Origin: Gari tellinella
Lineage: Eukaryota; Mollusca; Bivalvia; Cardiida; Psammobiidae
Direction of reading: 5' to 3'
Length of the DNA stretch: 64,000 bases
Assembly: GCA_922989275.2 (NCBI GenBank)
Contig: OV277857.1
Coordinates: forward strand, 43,811,083 to 43,875,082
The stretch's first letter is position 1; every line of letters starts with the position of its first letter. The notes under the pieces are model-generated. The model had not been told where the DNA came from, did not search any database, and saw nothing but the letters and a program-made list of their open reading frames with translations. A program made the position numbers and the translations under genes. Positions 1 to 10,184 of this stretch are shown here, in pieces.

Positions 1-1238
1 GTCTTTGACACAATTTGGCCACCAAACTTGTGTCCCCCTGGGCCCCACCTAAAGCCCACGTTCAAATTAGGCGGGGAGATTTCAACATCCGAGCGACAAG
101 TCGTGGAGTGGGTGTCTCGCTGAAACCTTACTGAAAAATAAATGGGGTTATTAGCTGCAAGAAATAGATTGACATGAGATACGGTACTGAAAAGAGAGAC
201 AAATGATATTGACAAGCCTAAAATCTACAAAGCAAACATTAACGAAACTATACACAAGGAAAAAACATTTAGAAACTATAACTACTATTGTTATCCTTAT
301 CATTATTATTAATTTTATTATTAGTTTAGTTTTATTATTAGTTTAGTATTATTATTAGGTATCATTTTTAGTCTTTAGTATTATCATATTATTTTTATTA
401 TTGTTATTGTTATTATTATCATATTATTATTGGTTTTATTATTATACTTATTCTATAAATTGGCTGGATGCAGTTTCACGTCATGCTCAGAATAGGACGA
501 ATAACATGCACGTTATAACCTAATTAACATGAATATTCAATAACAATTTGTTCCTAAACAAACCAACTGATTAAGTCCCCATATACTAACAACGCTAATT
601 AATACTAAAACTAATTATCGAAACAAAGACGCGTTTAAAAGAGTCGGATGAAAGGGTCATCACTTAGCAGAGGCTGCATTGGTATAATTGTTTATTTAGA
701 ACGCGTTTTTTTTAAACACGTTAAAATGGTTAGGCCTTAACCGTTCACGACGCGTTTCTTATTATATGCGTATATTTAACGGGTAAATGGATAGGAATAG
801 CGTATTTACCACTGTAAGCCACATTCAGCCTGCTTAAAAGCACATTGAAAGCAAAGCAGAATACAAATTAAGGCGCATTCGGCTTTGCTATTCATCTGCT
901 TTAAGCTTCAATCTGCTAGTGACGTTCCCCATATACTAACAACGCTAATTACTACTAAAACTAATTATCAAAACAAAGACGCGTTTAAAAGAGTCGGATG
1001 AAAGGGGTCATCACTTAGCAGAGACTGCACAATTTGGTATAATTGTTTATTTAGAACGCGTTTTTTTTAAACACGTTAAAACCGTTAGGCCTTAACCGTT
1101 CACGATGCGTTTCTTATGTGCTACGATTTTACCACTGTAAGCCACATTCAGCCTGCTTAAAAGCACATTGAAAGCAAAGCAGAATACAAATTAAGGCGCA
1201 TTCGGCTTTGCTATTCATCTGCTTTAAGCTTCAATCTG
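1..1238. repeat. Monomer 0 (truncated left, domain A)
   Basis: The copy enters 40 bp into the monomer. It differs from the A consensus in subrepeat II at 1082 (C instead of T, AAACCGTT) and 1169 (T instead of C, CACATTGAAAG). The second change makes subrepeat II match subrepeat I at that position. Subrepeat I is 575-920 and subrepeat II runs from 924 to 1242, four bases into the next monomer. Confidence 0.95.
1167..1235 (-). ncRNA. Hairpin-forming end of subrepeat II, candidate small RNA (weak)
   Basis: The left arm at 1167-1185 (ATTGAAAGCAAAGCAGAAT) pairs imperfectly with 1213-1235, in which CTGCTTT, GCTT and CAAT are complementary. An alternative perfect 8-bp pairing joins AGCAAAGC (1173-1180) to GCTTTGCT (1205-1212). 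On minus, the TATA-like box at 1264-1256 lies just before it and TTTT (complement of AAAA near 1159) lies just after. That layout would fit a short Pol III type-3 transcript. No snRNA, tRNA or spliced-leader motif was recognised, so this is inference. Confidence 0.2.
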
Positions 1239-1255
1239 CTAGTATATAGAAACTA

Positions 1256-1264
1256 TTTTATATA
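1256..1264 (-). promoter_or_regulatory. TATA-like box facing minus
   Basis: The minus strand reads TATATAAAA, matching the eukaryotic TATA-box consensus (TATAWAWR). It lies about 20-25 bp before the subrepeat II hairpin in the minus direction. It recurs in nearly every monomer but is altered in monomers 21, 38, 40 and 42. In AT-rich DNA such a match can be chance, and no transcription can be shown from sequence. Confidence 0.25.
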
Positions 1265-1265
1265 T

Positions 1266-1282
1266 AGACTTTAAACAAGTCT
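1266..1282. other. Hairpin AGACTT/AAGTCT
   Basis: Perfect 6-bp inverted arms (1266-1271 and 1277-1282) around a 5-base loop, at the edge of the G+C-rich box. Monomer 21 changes the left arm to AGAATT. Confidence 0.6.
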
Positions 1283-1440
1283 TTGACACAATTTGGCCAC
1301 CAAACTTGTGTCCCCCTGGGCCCCACCTAAAGCCCACGTTCAAATTAGGCGGGGAGATTTCAACATCCGAGCGACAAGTCGTGGAGTGGGTGTCTCGCTG
1401 AAACCTTACTGAAAAATAAATGGGGTTATTAGCTGCAAGA
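1279..1440. repeat. G+C-richer, near-invariant box of the monomer
   Basis: This segment stands out from the AT-rich surroundings (it contains CCCCCTGGGCCCCACC and GGCGGGGAG). None of the seven fixed A/B differences fall in it, and across all complete copies I saw no change between about offsets +40 and +195. Private changes cluster just outside. It contains a bulged hairpin. Candidate roles are a protein-binding site or an RNA element; neither can be shown here. Confidence 0.55.
1287..1310. other. Bulged hairpin in the G+C-rich box
   Basis: CACAATTTGG (1287-1296) pairs with CCAAACTTGTG (1300-1310) around a 3-base CCA loop, giving ten base pairs with one bulged C. It is present unchanged in all complete copies. 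Confidence 0.6.
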
Positions 1441-1560
1441 AATAGATTGACATGAGATACGGTACTGAAAAGAGAGACAAATGATATTGACAAGCCTAAA
1501 ATCTACAAAGCAAACATTAACGAAACTATACACAAGGAAAAAACATTTAGAAACTATAAC

Positions 1561-1730
1561 TACTATTGTTATCCTTATCATTATTATTAATTTTATTATT
1601 AGTTTAGTTTTATTATTAGTTTAGTATTATTATTAGGTATCATTTTTAGTCTTTAGTATTATCATATTATTTTTATTATTGTTATTGTTATTATTATCAT
1701 ATTATTATTGGTTTTATTATTATACTTATT
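1561..1730. repeat. TTA/TTG-rich low-complexity tract
   Basis: The tract consists largely of TTA, ATT and TTG triplets on the plus strand. It includes an exact 17-bp tandem duplication (TTTTATTATTAGTTTAG at 1591-1607 and 1608-1624). It recurs in each monomer at the same offset. The A/B marker at 1641 (C in A, T in B) lies in it. Easily melted DNA like this can act as matrix attachment or replication-origin DNA, but nothing specific shows that. Confidence 0.85.
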
Positions 1731-1852
1731 CTATAAATTGGCTGGATGCAGTTTCACGTCATGCTCAGAATAGGACGAATAACATGCACGTTATAACCTA
1801 ATTAACATGAATATTCAATAACAATTTGTTCCTAAACAAACCAACTGATTAA
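1731..1852. other. Spacer before subrepeat I
   Basis: About 120 bp of moderate complexity with no recognisable element apart from a 6-bp hairpin TTTGTT/AACAAA (1825-1830 and 1835-1840). It holds two A/B markers: G1763 to A, and loss of one A at 1851-1852, which sets the 1278 versus 1277 period. Confidence 0.6.
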
Positions 1853-1977
1853 GTCCCCATATACTAACAACGCTAATTAATACTAAAACTAATTATCGAA
1901 ACAAAGACGCGTTTAAAAGAGTCGGATGAAAGGGTCATCACTTAGCAGAGGCTGCATTGGTATAATTGTTTATTTAG

Positions 1978-2000
1978 AACGCGTTTTTTTTAAACACGTT
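1978..2000. other. T8 hairpin of subrepeat I
   Basis: Arms AACGCGTTT (1978-1986) and AAACACGTT (1992-2000) around a T5 loop, with one mismatch. The loop and arms contain a run of eight T. On plus this could stop RNA polymerase III, but no Pol III gene precedes it. The equivalent in subrepeat II is at 2333-2355. Confidence 0.5.
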
Positions 2001-2005
2001 AAAAT

Positions 2006-2020
2006 GGTTAGGCCTTAACC
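2006..2020. other. Near-palindrome GGTTAGGCCTTAACC
   Basis: An almost symmetrical 15-bp sequence centred on AGGCCT, next to the T8 hairpin. In subrepeat II the left end reads CGTTAGG. A possible dyad binding site, with no further support. Confidence 0.4.
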
Positions 2021-2201
2021 GTTCACGACGCGTTTCTTATTATATGCGTATATTTAACGGGTAAATGGATAGGAATAGCGTATTTACCACTGTAAGCCAC
2101 ATTCAGCCTGCTTAAAAGCACATTGAAAGCAAAGCAGAATACAAATTAAGGCGCATTCGGCTTTGCTATTCATCTGCTTTAAGCTTCAATCTGCTAGTGA
2201 C

Positions 2202-2520
2202 GTTCCCCATATACTAACAACGCTAATTACTACTAAAACTAATTATCAAAACAAAGACGCGTTTAAAAGAGTCGGATGAAAGGGGTCATCACTTAGCAGA
2301 GACTGCACAATTTGGTATAATTGTTTATTTAGAACGCGTTTTTTTTAAACACGTTAAAATCGTTAGGCCTTAACCGTTCACGATGCGTTTCTTATGTGCT
2401 ACGATTTTACCACTGTAAGCCACATTCAGCCTGCTTAAAAGCACATCGAAAGCAAAGCAGAATACAAATTAAGGCGCATTCGGCTTTGCTATTCATCTGC
2501 TTTAAGCTTCAATCTGCTAG
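2202..2520 (+). repeat. Subrepeat II (319 bp)
   Basis: Direct duplicate of subrepeat I, separated from it by a few bases (GAC). It starts GTTCCCCATATACTAAC and ends CTGCTAG, four bases into the next monomer. Differences from I include GATGCG for GACGCG, ATCAAA for ATCGAA, CATCGAAAG for CATTGAAAG, and GTGCTACGATTTT in place of the segment unique to I. The divergence between I and II is far greater than between monomers, so this duplication predates array expansion. Confidence 0.92.
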
Positions 2521-3794
2521 TATATAGAAACTATTTTATATATAGACTTTAAACAAGTCTTTGACACAATTTGGCCACCAAACTTGTGTCCCCCTGGGCC
2601 CCACCTAAAGCCCACGTTCAAATTAGGCGGGGAGATTTCAACATCCGAGCGACAAGTCGTGGAGTGGGTGTCTCGCTGAAACCTTACTGAAAAATAAATG
2701 GGGTTATTAGCTGCAAGAAATAGATTGACATGAGAGACGGTACTGAAAAGAGAGACAAATGATATTGACAAGCCTAAAATCTACAAAGCAAACATTAACG
2801 AAACTATACACAAGGAAAAAACATTTAGAAACTATAACTACTATTGTTATCCTTATCATTATTATTAATTTTATTATTAGTTTAGTTTTATTATTAGTTT
2901 AGTATTATTATTAGGTATCATTTTTAGTCTTTAGTATTATCATATTATTTTTATTATTGTTATTGTTATTATTATCATATTATTATTGGTTTTATTATTA
3001 TACTTATTCTATAAATTGGCTGGATGCAGTTTCACGTCATGCTCAGAATAGGACGAATAACATGCACGTTATAACCTAATTAACATGAATATTCAATAAC
3101 AATTTGTTCCTAAACAAACCAACTGATTAAGTCCCCATATACTAACAACGCTAATTAATACTAAAACTAATTATCGAAACAAAGACGCGTTTAAAAGAGT
3201 CGGATGAAAGGGTCATCACTTAGCAGAGGCTGCATTGGTATAATTGTTTATTTAGAACGCGTTTTTTTTAAACACGTTAAAATGGTTAGGCCTTAACCGT
3301 TCACGACGCGTTTCTTATTATATGCGTATATTTAACGGGTAAATGGATAGGAATAGCGTATTTACCACTGTAAGCCACATTCAGCCTGCTTAAAAGCACA
3401 TTGAAAGCAAAGCAGAATACAAATTAAGGCGCATTCGGCTTTGCTATTCATCTGCTTTAAGCTTCAATCTGCTAGTGACGTTCCCCATATACTAACAACG
3501 CTAATTACTACTAAAACTAATTATCAAAACAAAGACGCGTTTAAAAGAGTCGGATGAAAGGGGTCATCACTTAGCAGAGACTGCACAATTTGGTATAATT
3601 GTTTATTTAGAACGCGTTTTTTTTAAACACGTTAAAATCGTTAGGCCTTAACCGTTCACGATGCGTTTCTTATGTGCTACGATTTTACCACTGTAAGCCA
3701 CATTCAGCCTGCTTAAAAGCACATCGAAAGCAAAGCAGAATACAAATTAAGGCGCATTCGGCTTTGCTATTCATCTGCTTTAAGCTTCAATCTG
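2517..3794. repeat. Monomer 2 (domain A)
   Basis: One departure from the consensus: 2736 T to G (TGAGAGACGG). Confidence 0.96.
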
Positions 3795-5072
3795 CTAGTA
3801 TATAGAAACTATTTTATATATAGACTTTAAACAAGTCTTTGACACAATTTGGCCACCAAACTTGTGTCCCCCTGGGCCCCACCTAAAGCCCACGTTCAAA
3901 TTAGGCGGGGAGATTTCAACATCCGAGCGACAAGTCGTGGAGTGGGTGTCTCGCTGAAACCTTACTGAAAAATAAATGGGGTTATTAGCTGCAAGAAATA
4001 GATTGACATGAGATACGGTACTGAAAAGAGAGACAAATGATATTGACAAGCCTAAAATCTACAAAGCAAACATTAACGAAACTATACACAAGGAAAAAAC
4101 ATTTAGAAACTATAACTACTATTGTTATCCTTATCATTATTATTAATTTTATTATTAGTTTAGTTTTATTATTAGTTTAGTATTATTATTAGGTATCATT
4201 TTTAGTCTTTAGTATTATCATATTATTTTTATTATTGTTATTGTTATTATTATCATATTATTATTGGTTTTATTATTATACTTATTCTATAAATTGGCTG
4301 GATGCAGTTTCACGTCATGCTCAGAATAGGACGAATAACATGCACGTTATAACCTAATTAACATGAATATTCAATAACAATTTGTTCCTAAACAAACCAA
4401 CTGATTAAGTCCCCATATACTAACAACGCTAATTAATACTAAAACTAATTATCGAAACAAAGACGCGTTTAAAAGAGTCGGATGAAAGGGTCATCACTTA
4501 GCAGAGGCTGCATTGGTATAATTGTTTATTTAGAACGCGTTTTTTTTAAACACGTTAAAATGGTTAGGCCTTAACCGTTCACGACGCGTTTCTTATTATA
4601 TGCGTATATTTAACGGGTAAATGGATAGGAATAGCGTATTTACCACTGTAAGCCACATTCAGCCTGCTTAAAAGCACATTGAAAGCAAAGCAGAATACAA
4701 ATTAAGGCGCATTCGGCTTTGCTATTCATCTGCTTTAAGCTTCAATCTGCTAGTGACGTTCCCCATATACTAACAACGCTAATTACTACTAAAACTAATT
4801 ATCAAAACAAAGACGCGTTTAAAAGAGTCGGATGAAAGGGGTCATCACTTAGCAGAGACTGCACAATTTGGTATAATTGTTTATTTAGAACGCGTTTTTT
4901 TTAAACACGTTAAAATCGTTAGGCCTTAACCGTTCACGATGCGTTTCTTATGTGCTACGATTTTACCACTGTAAGCCACATTCAGCCTGCTTAAAAGCAC
5001 ATCGAAAGCAAAGCAGAATACAAATTAAGGCGCATTCGGCTTTGCTATTCATCTGCTTTAAGCTTCAATCTG
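3795..5072. repeat. Monomer 3 (domain A)
   Basis: 1278 bp; no departure from the domain-A consensus seen by eye. Confidence 0.96.
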
Positions 5073-6350
5073 CTAGTATATAGAAACTATTTTATATATA
5101 GACTTTAAACAAGTCTTTGACACAATTTGGCCACCAAACTTGTGTCCCCCTGGGCCCCACCTAAAGCCCACGTTCAAATTAGGCGGGGAGATTTCAACAT
5201 CCGAGCGACAAGTCGTGGAGTGGGTGTCTCGCTGAAACCTTACTGAAAAATAAATGGGGTTATTAGCTGCAAGAAATAGATTGACATGAGATACGGTACT
5301 GAAAAGAGAGACAAATGATATTGACAAGCCTAAAATCTACAAAGCAAACATTAACGAAACTATACACAAGGAAAAAACATTTAGAAACTATAACTACTAT
5401 TGTTATCCTTATCATTATTATTAATTTTATTATTAGTTTAGTTTTATTATTAGTTTAGTATTATTATTAGGTATCATTTTTAGTCTTTAGTATTATCATA
5501 TTATTTTTATTATTGTTATTGTTATTATTATCATATTATTATTGGTTTTATTATTATACTTATTCTATAAATTGGCTGGATGCAGTTTCACGTCATGCTC
5601 AGAATAGGACGAATAACATGCACGTTATAACCTAATTAACATGAATATTCAATAACAATTTGTTCCTAAACAAACCAACTGATTAAGTCCCCATATACTA
5701 ACAACGCTAATTAATACTAAAACTAATTATCGAAACAAAGACGCGTTTAAAAGAGTCGGATGAAAGGGTCATCACTTAGCAGAGGCTGCATTGGTATAAT
5801 TGTTTATTTAGAACGCGTTTTTTTTAAACACGTTAAAATGGTTAGGCCTTAACCGTTCACGACGCGTTTCTTATTATATGCGTATATTTAACGGGTAAAT
5901 GGATAGGAATAGCGTATTTACCACTGTAAGCCACATTCAGCCTGCTTAAAAGCACATTGAAAGCAAAGCAGAATACAAATTAAGGCGCATTCGGCTTTGC
6001 TATTCATCTGCTTTAAGCTTCAATCTGCTAGTGACGTTCCCCATATACTAACAACGCTAATTACTACTAAAACTAATTATCAAAACAAAGACGCGTTTAA
6101 AAGAGTCGGATGAAAGGGGTCATCACTTAGCAGAGACTGCACAATTTGGTATAATTGTTTATTTAGAACGCGTTTTTTTTAAACACGTTAAAATCGTTAG
6201 GCCTTAACCGTTCACGATGCGTTTCTTATGTGCTACGATTTTACCACTGTAAGCCACATTCAGCCTGCTTAAAAGCACATCGAAAGCAAAGCAGAATACA
6301 AATTAAGGCGCATTCGGCTTTGCTATTCATCTGCTTTAAGCTTCAATCTG
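5073..6350. repeat. Monomer 4 (domain A)
   Basis: 1278 bp; consensus copy. Confidence 0.96.
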
Positions 6351-7628
6351 CTAGTATATAGAAACTATTTTATATATAGACTTTAAACAAGTCTTTGACA
6401 CAATTTGGCCACCAAACTTGTGTCCCCCTGGGCCCCACCTAAAGCCCACGTTCAAATTAGGCGGGGAGATTTCAACATCCGAGCGACAAGTCGTGGAGTG
6501 GGTGTCTCGCTGAAACCTTACTGAAAAATAAATGGGGTTATTAGCTGCAAGAAATAGATTGACATGAGATACGGTACTGAAAAGAGAGACAAATGATATT
6601 GACAAGCCTAAAATCTACAAAGCAAACATTAACGAAACTATACACAAGGAAAAAACATTTAGAAACTATAACTACTATTGTTATCCTTATCATTATTATT
6701 AATTTTATTATTAGTTTAGTTTTATTATTAGTTTAGTATTATTATTAGGTATCATTTTTAGTCTTTAGTATTATCATATTATTTTTATTATTGTTATTGT
6801 TATTATTATCATATTATTATTGGTTTTATTATTATACTTATTCTATAAATTGGCTGGATGCAGTTTCACGTCATGCTCAGAATAGGACGAATAACATGCA
6901 CGTTATAACCTAATTAACATGAATATTCAATAACAATTTGTTCCTAAACAAACCAACTGATTAAGTCCCCATATACTAACAACGCTAATTAATACTAAAA
7001 CTAATTATCGAAACAAAGACGCGTTTAAAAGAGTCGGATGAAAGGGTCATCACTTAGCAGAGGCTGCATTGGTATAATTGTTTATTTAGAACGCGTTTTT
7101 TTTAAACACGTTAAAATGGTTAGGCCTTAACCGTTCACGACGCGTTTCTTATTATATGCGTATATTTAACGGGTAAATGGATAGGAATAGCGTATTTACC
7201 ACTGTAAGCCACATTCAGCCTGCTTAAAAGCACATTGAAAGCAAAGCAGAATACAAATTAAGGCGCATTCGGCTTTGCTATTCATCTGCTTTAAGCTTCA
7301 ATCTGCTAGTGACGTTCCCCATATACTAACAACGCTAATTACTACTAAAACTAATTATCAAAACAAAGACGCGTTTAAAAGAGTCGGATGAAAGGGGTCA
7401 TCACTTAGCAGAGACTGCACAATTTGGTATAATTGTTTATTTAGAACGCGTTTTTTTTAAACACGTTAAAATCGTTAGGCCTTAACCGTTCACGATGCGT
7501 TTCTTATGTGCTACGATTTTACCACTGTAAGCCACATTCAGCCTGCTTAAAAGCACATCGAAAGCAAAGCAGAATACAAATTAAGGCGCATTCGGCTTTG
7601 CTATTCATCTGCTTTAAGCTTCAATCTG
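6351..7628. repeat. Monomer 5 (domain A)
   Basis: 1278 bp; consensus copy. Confidence 0.96.
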
Positions 7629-8906
7629 CTAGTATATAGAAACTATTTTATATATAGACTTTAAACAAGTCTTTGACACAATTTGGCCACCAAACTTGTG
7701 TCCCCCTGGGCCCCACCTAAAGCCCACGTTCAAATTAGGCGGGGAGATTTCAACATCCGAGCGACAAGTCGTGGAGTGGGTGTCTCGCTGAAACCTTACT
7801 GAAAAATAAATGGGGTTATTAGCTGCAAGAAATAGATTGACATGAGATACGGTACTGAAAAGAGAGACAAATGATATTGACAAGCCTAAAATCTACAAAG
7901 CAAACATTAACGAAACTATACACAAGGAAAAAACATTTAGAAACTATAACTACTATTGTTATCCTTATCATTATTATTAATTTTATTATTAGTTTAGTTT
8001 TATTATTAGTTTAGTATTATTATTAGGTATCATTTTTAGTCTTTAGTATTATCATATTATTTTTATTATTGTTATTGTTATTATTATCATATTATTATTG
8101 GTTTTATTATTATACTTATTCTATAAATTGGCTGGATGCAGTTTCACGTCATGCTCAGAATAGGACGAATAACATGCACGTTATAACCTAATTAACATGA
8201 ATATTCAATAACAATTTGTTCCTAAACAAACCAACTGATTAAGTCCCCATATACTAACAACGCTAATTAATACTAAAACTAATTATCGAAACAAAGACGC
8301 GTTTAAAAGAGTCGGATGAAAGGGTCATCACTTAGCAGAGGCTGCATTGGTATAATTGTTTATTTAGAACGCGTTTTTTTTAAACACGTTAAAATGGTTA
8401 GGCCTTAACCGTTCACGACGCGTTTCTTATTATATGCGTATATTTAACGGGTAAATGGATAGGAATAGCGTATTTACCACTGTAAGCCACATTCAGCCTG
8501 CTTAAAAGCACATTGAAAGCAAAGCAGAATACAAATTAAGGCGCATTCGGCTTTGCTATTCATCTGCTTTAAGCTTCAATCTGCTAGTGACGTTCCCCAT
8601 ATACTAACAACGCTAATTACTACTAAAACTAATTATCAAAACAAAGACGCGTTTAAAAGAGTCGGATGAAAGGGGTCATCACTTAGCAGAGACTGCACAA
8701 TTTGGTATAATTGTTTATTTAGAACGCGTTTTTTTTAAACACGTTAAAATCGTTAGGCCTTAACCGTTCACGATGCGTTTCTTATGTGCTACGATTTTAC
8801 CACTGTAAGCCACATTCAGCCTGCTTAAAAGCACATCGAAAGCAAAGCAGAATACAAATTAAGGCGCATTCGGCTTTGCTATTCATCTGCTTTAAGCTTC
8901 AATCTG
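7629..8906. repeat. Monomer 6 (domain A)
   Basis: 1278 bp; consensus copy. Confidence 0.96.
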
Positions 8907-10184
8907 CTAGTATATAGAAACTATTTTATATATAGACTTTAAACAAGTCTTTGACACAATTTGGCCACCAAACTTGTGTCCCCCTGGGCCCCACCTAAAG
9001 CCCACGTTCAAATTAGGCGGGGAGATTTCAACATCCGAGCGACAAGTCGTGGAGTGGGTGTCTCGCTGAAACCTTACTGAAAAATAAATGGGGTTATTAG
9101 CTGCAAGAAATAGATTGACATGAGATACGGTACTGAAAAGAGAGACAAATGATATTGACAAGCCTAAAATCTACAAAGCAAACATTAACGAAACTATACA
9201 CAAGGAAAAAACATTTAGAAACTATAACTACTATTGTTATCCTTATCATTATTATTAATTTTATTATTAGTTTAGTTTTATTATTAGTTTAGTATTATTA
9301 TTAGGTATCATTTTTAGTCTTTAGTATTATCATATTATTTTTATTATTGTTATTGTTATTATTATCATATTATTATTGGTTTTATTATTATACTTATTCT
9401 ATAAATTGGCTGGATGCAGTTTCACGTCATGCTCAGAATAGGACGAATAACATGCACGTTATAACCTAATTAACATGAATATTCAATAACAATTTGTTCC
9501 TAAACAAACCAACTGATTAAGTCCCCATATACTAACAACGCTAATTAATACTAAAACTAATTATCGAAACAAAGACGCGTTTAAAAGAGTCGGATGAAAG
9601 GGTCATCACTTAGCAGAGGCTGCATTGGTATAATTGTTTATTTAGAACGCGTTTTTTTTAAACACGTTAAAATGGTTAGGCCTTAACCGTTCACGACGCG
9701 TTTCTTATTATATGCGTATATTTAACGGGTAAATGGATAGGAATAGCGTATTTACCACTGTAAGCCACATTCAGCCTGCTTAAAAGCACATTGAAAGCAA
9801 AGCAGAATACAAATTAAGGCGCATTCGGCTTTGCTATTCATCTGCTTTAAGCTTCAATCTGCTAGTGACGTTCCCCATATACTAACAACGCTAATTACTA
9901 CTAAAACTAATTATCAAAACAAAGACGCGTTTAAAAGAGTCGGATGAAAGGGGTCATCACTTAGCAGAGACTGCACAATTTGGTATAATTGTTTATTTAG
10001 AACGCGTTTTTTTTAAACACGTTAAAATCGTTAGGCCTTAACCGTTCACGATGCGTTTCTTATGTGCTACGATTTTACCACTGTAAGCCACATTCAGCCT
10101 GCTTAAAAGCACATCGAAAGCAAAGCAGAATACAAATTAAGGCGCATTCGGCTTTGCTATTCATCTGCTTTAAGCTTCAATCTG
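8907..10184. repeat. Monomer 7 (domain A)
   Basis: 1278 bp; consensus copy. Confidence 0.96.

Larger units (their letters stand above)
1239..1493 (-). other. 84-codon open frame, judged non-coding
   Basis: This open frame recurs in almost every monomer on the minus strand. It opens with TTG, has no in-frame ATG, and resembles no family I recognise. Variants between copies mostly change residues (for example at 38507, 46154-46171 and 26803-26821). Monomer 49 loses the start and monomer 29 carries a frameshift. No signal peptide, membrane segment or repeat domain is evident. Persistence through the array is explained by homogenisation. A remnant of an older gene cannot be excluded. Confidence 0.75.
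1853..2198 (+). repeat. Subrepeat I (346 bp)
   Basis: Starts GTCCCCATATACTAAC and ends CTGCTAGT. It aligns throughout with subrepeat II: shared blocks around GACGCGTTTAAAAGAGTCGG, TTAGAACGCG with T8, GTTAGGCCTTAACC, CACTGTAAGCCACATTCAGC and the terminal hairpin. It has about 30 bp that II lacks (TATATGCGTATATTTAACGG and following, near 2040-2075). It lacks about five bases that II has near GCTGCATTGG. Confidence 0.92.
1907..2388. other. Cluster of ACGCGT motifs
   Basis: ACGCGT occurs at 1907, 1979, 2028, 2257 and 2334. A sixth equivalent position at 2383 reads ATGCGT, as expected from CpG decay. Each is followed by TT. The motif is the MluI site and, in yeasts, the core of the MCB element. 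Here it mainly reflects the internal duplication. Monomers 19, 21 and 23 lose the fifth site (GAACGCTTT). Confidence 0.6.
1239..2516. repeat. Monomer 1 (domain A, reference copy)
   Basis: This is the copy used for the internal map. Offsets from its start apply to every A copy: G+C-rich box +40 to +201, TTA tract +322 to +491, spacer +492 to +613, subrepeat I +614 to +959, subrepeat II +963 to +1281. In domain B, offsets beyond +612 are one less. No departure from the A consensus was seen. Confidence 0.97.

Noticed and set aside
1200..1220. CENP-B box, because of ATTCGGC
   Set aside because: Beyond TTCG the required downstream A and CGGG positions do not match on either strand.
1279..1440. 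5S rRNA or tRNA gene in the G+C-rich box
   Set aside because: No 5S internal control region. GTTCAAAT resembles a tRNA T-loop, but the flanking bases do not form a T-stem and there is no A box or acceptor stem.
1239..1493. 84-codon minus-strand open frame repeated in nearly every monomer, as a protein gene family
   Set aside because: It starts with TTG and has no in-frame ATG, variants mostly change residues, one copy loses the start and one is frameshifted, and the flanks are equally conserved. Array homogenisation explains its persistence.
1825..1840. TTTGTT/AACAAA hairpin as a terminator
   Set aside because: Only 6 AT-rich base pairs with no following T run on either strand, and no gene upstream.
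1853..1960. U6 snRNA, because of CATATACTAA near the start of each subrepeat
   Set aside because: Only that short stretch matches. There is no ACAGAGA box, no U6 3' region and no T run at the right distance.
2006..2020. Telomeric TTAGGC repeat as in nematodes
   Set aside because: TTAGGC appears only singly, within a near-palindrome, never in tandem.
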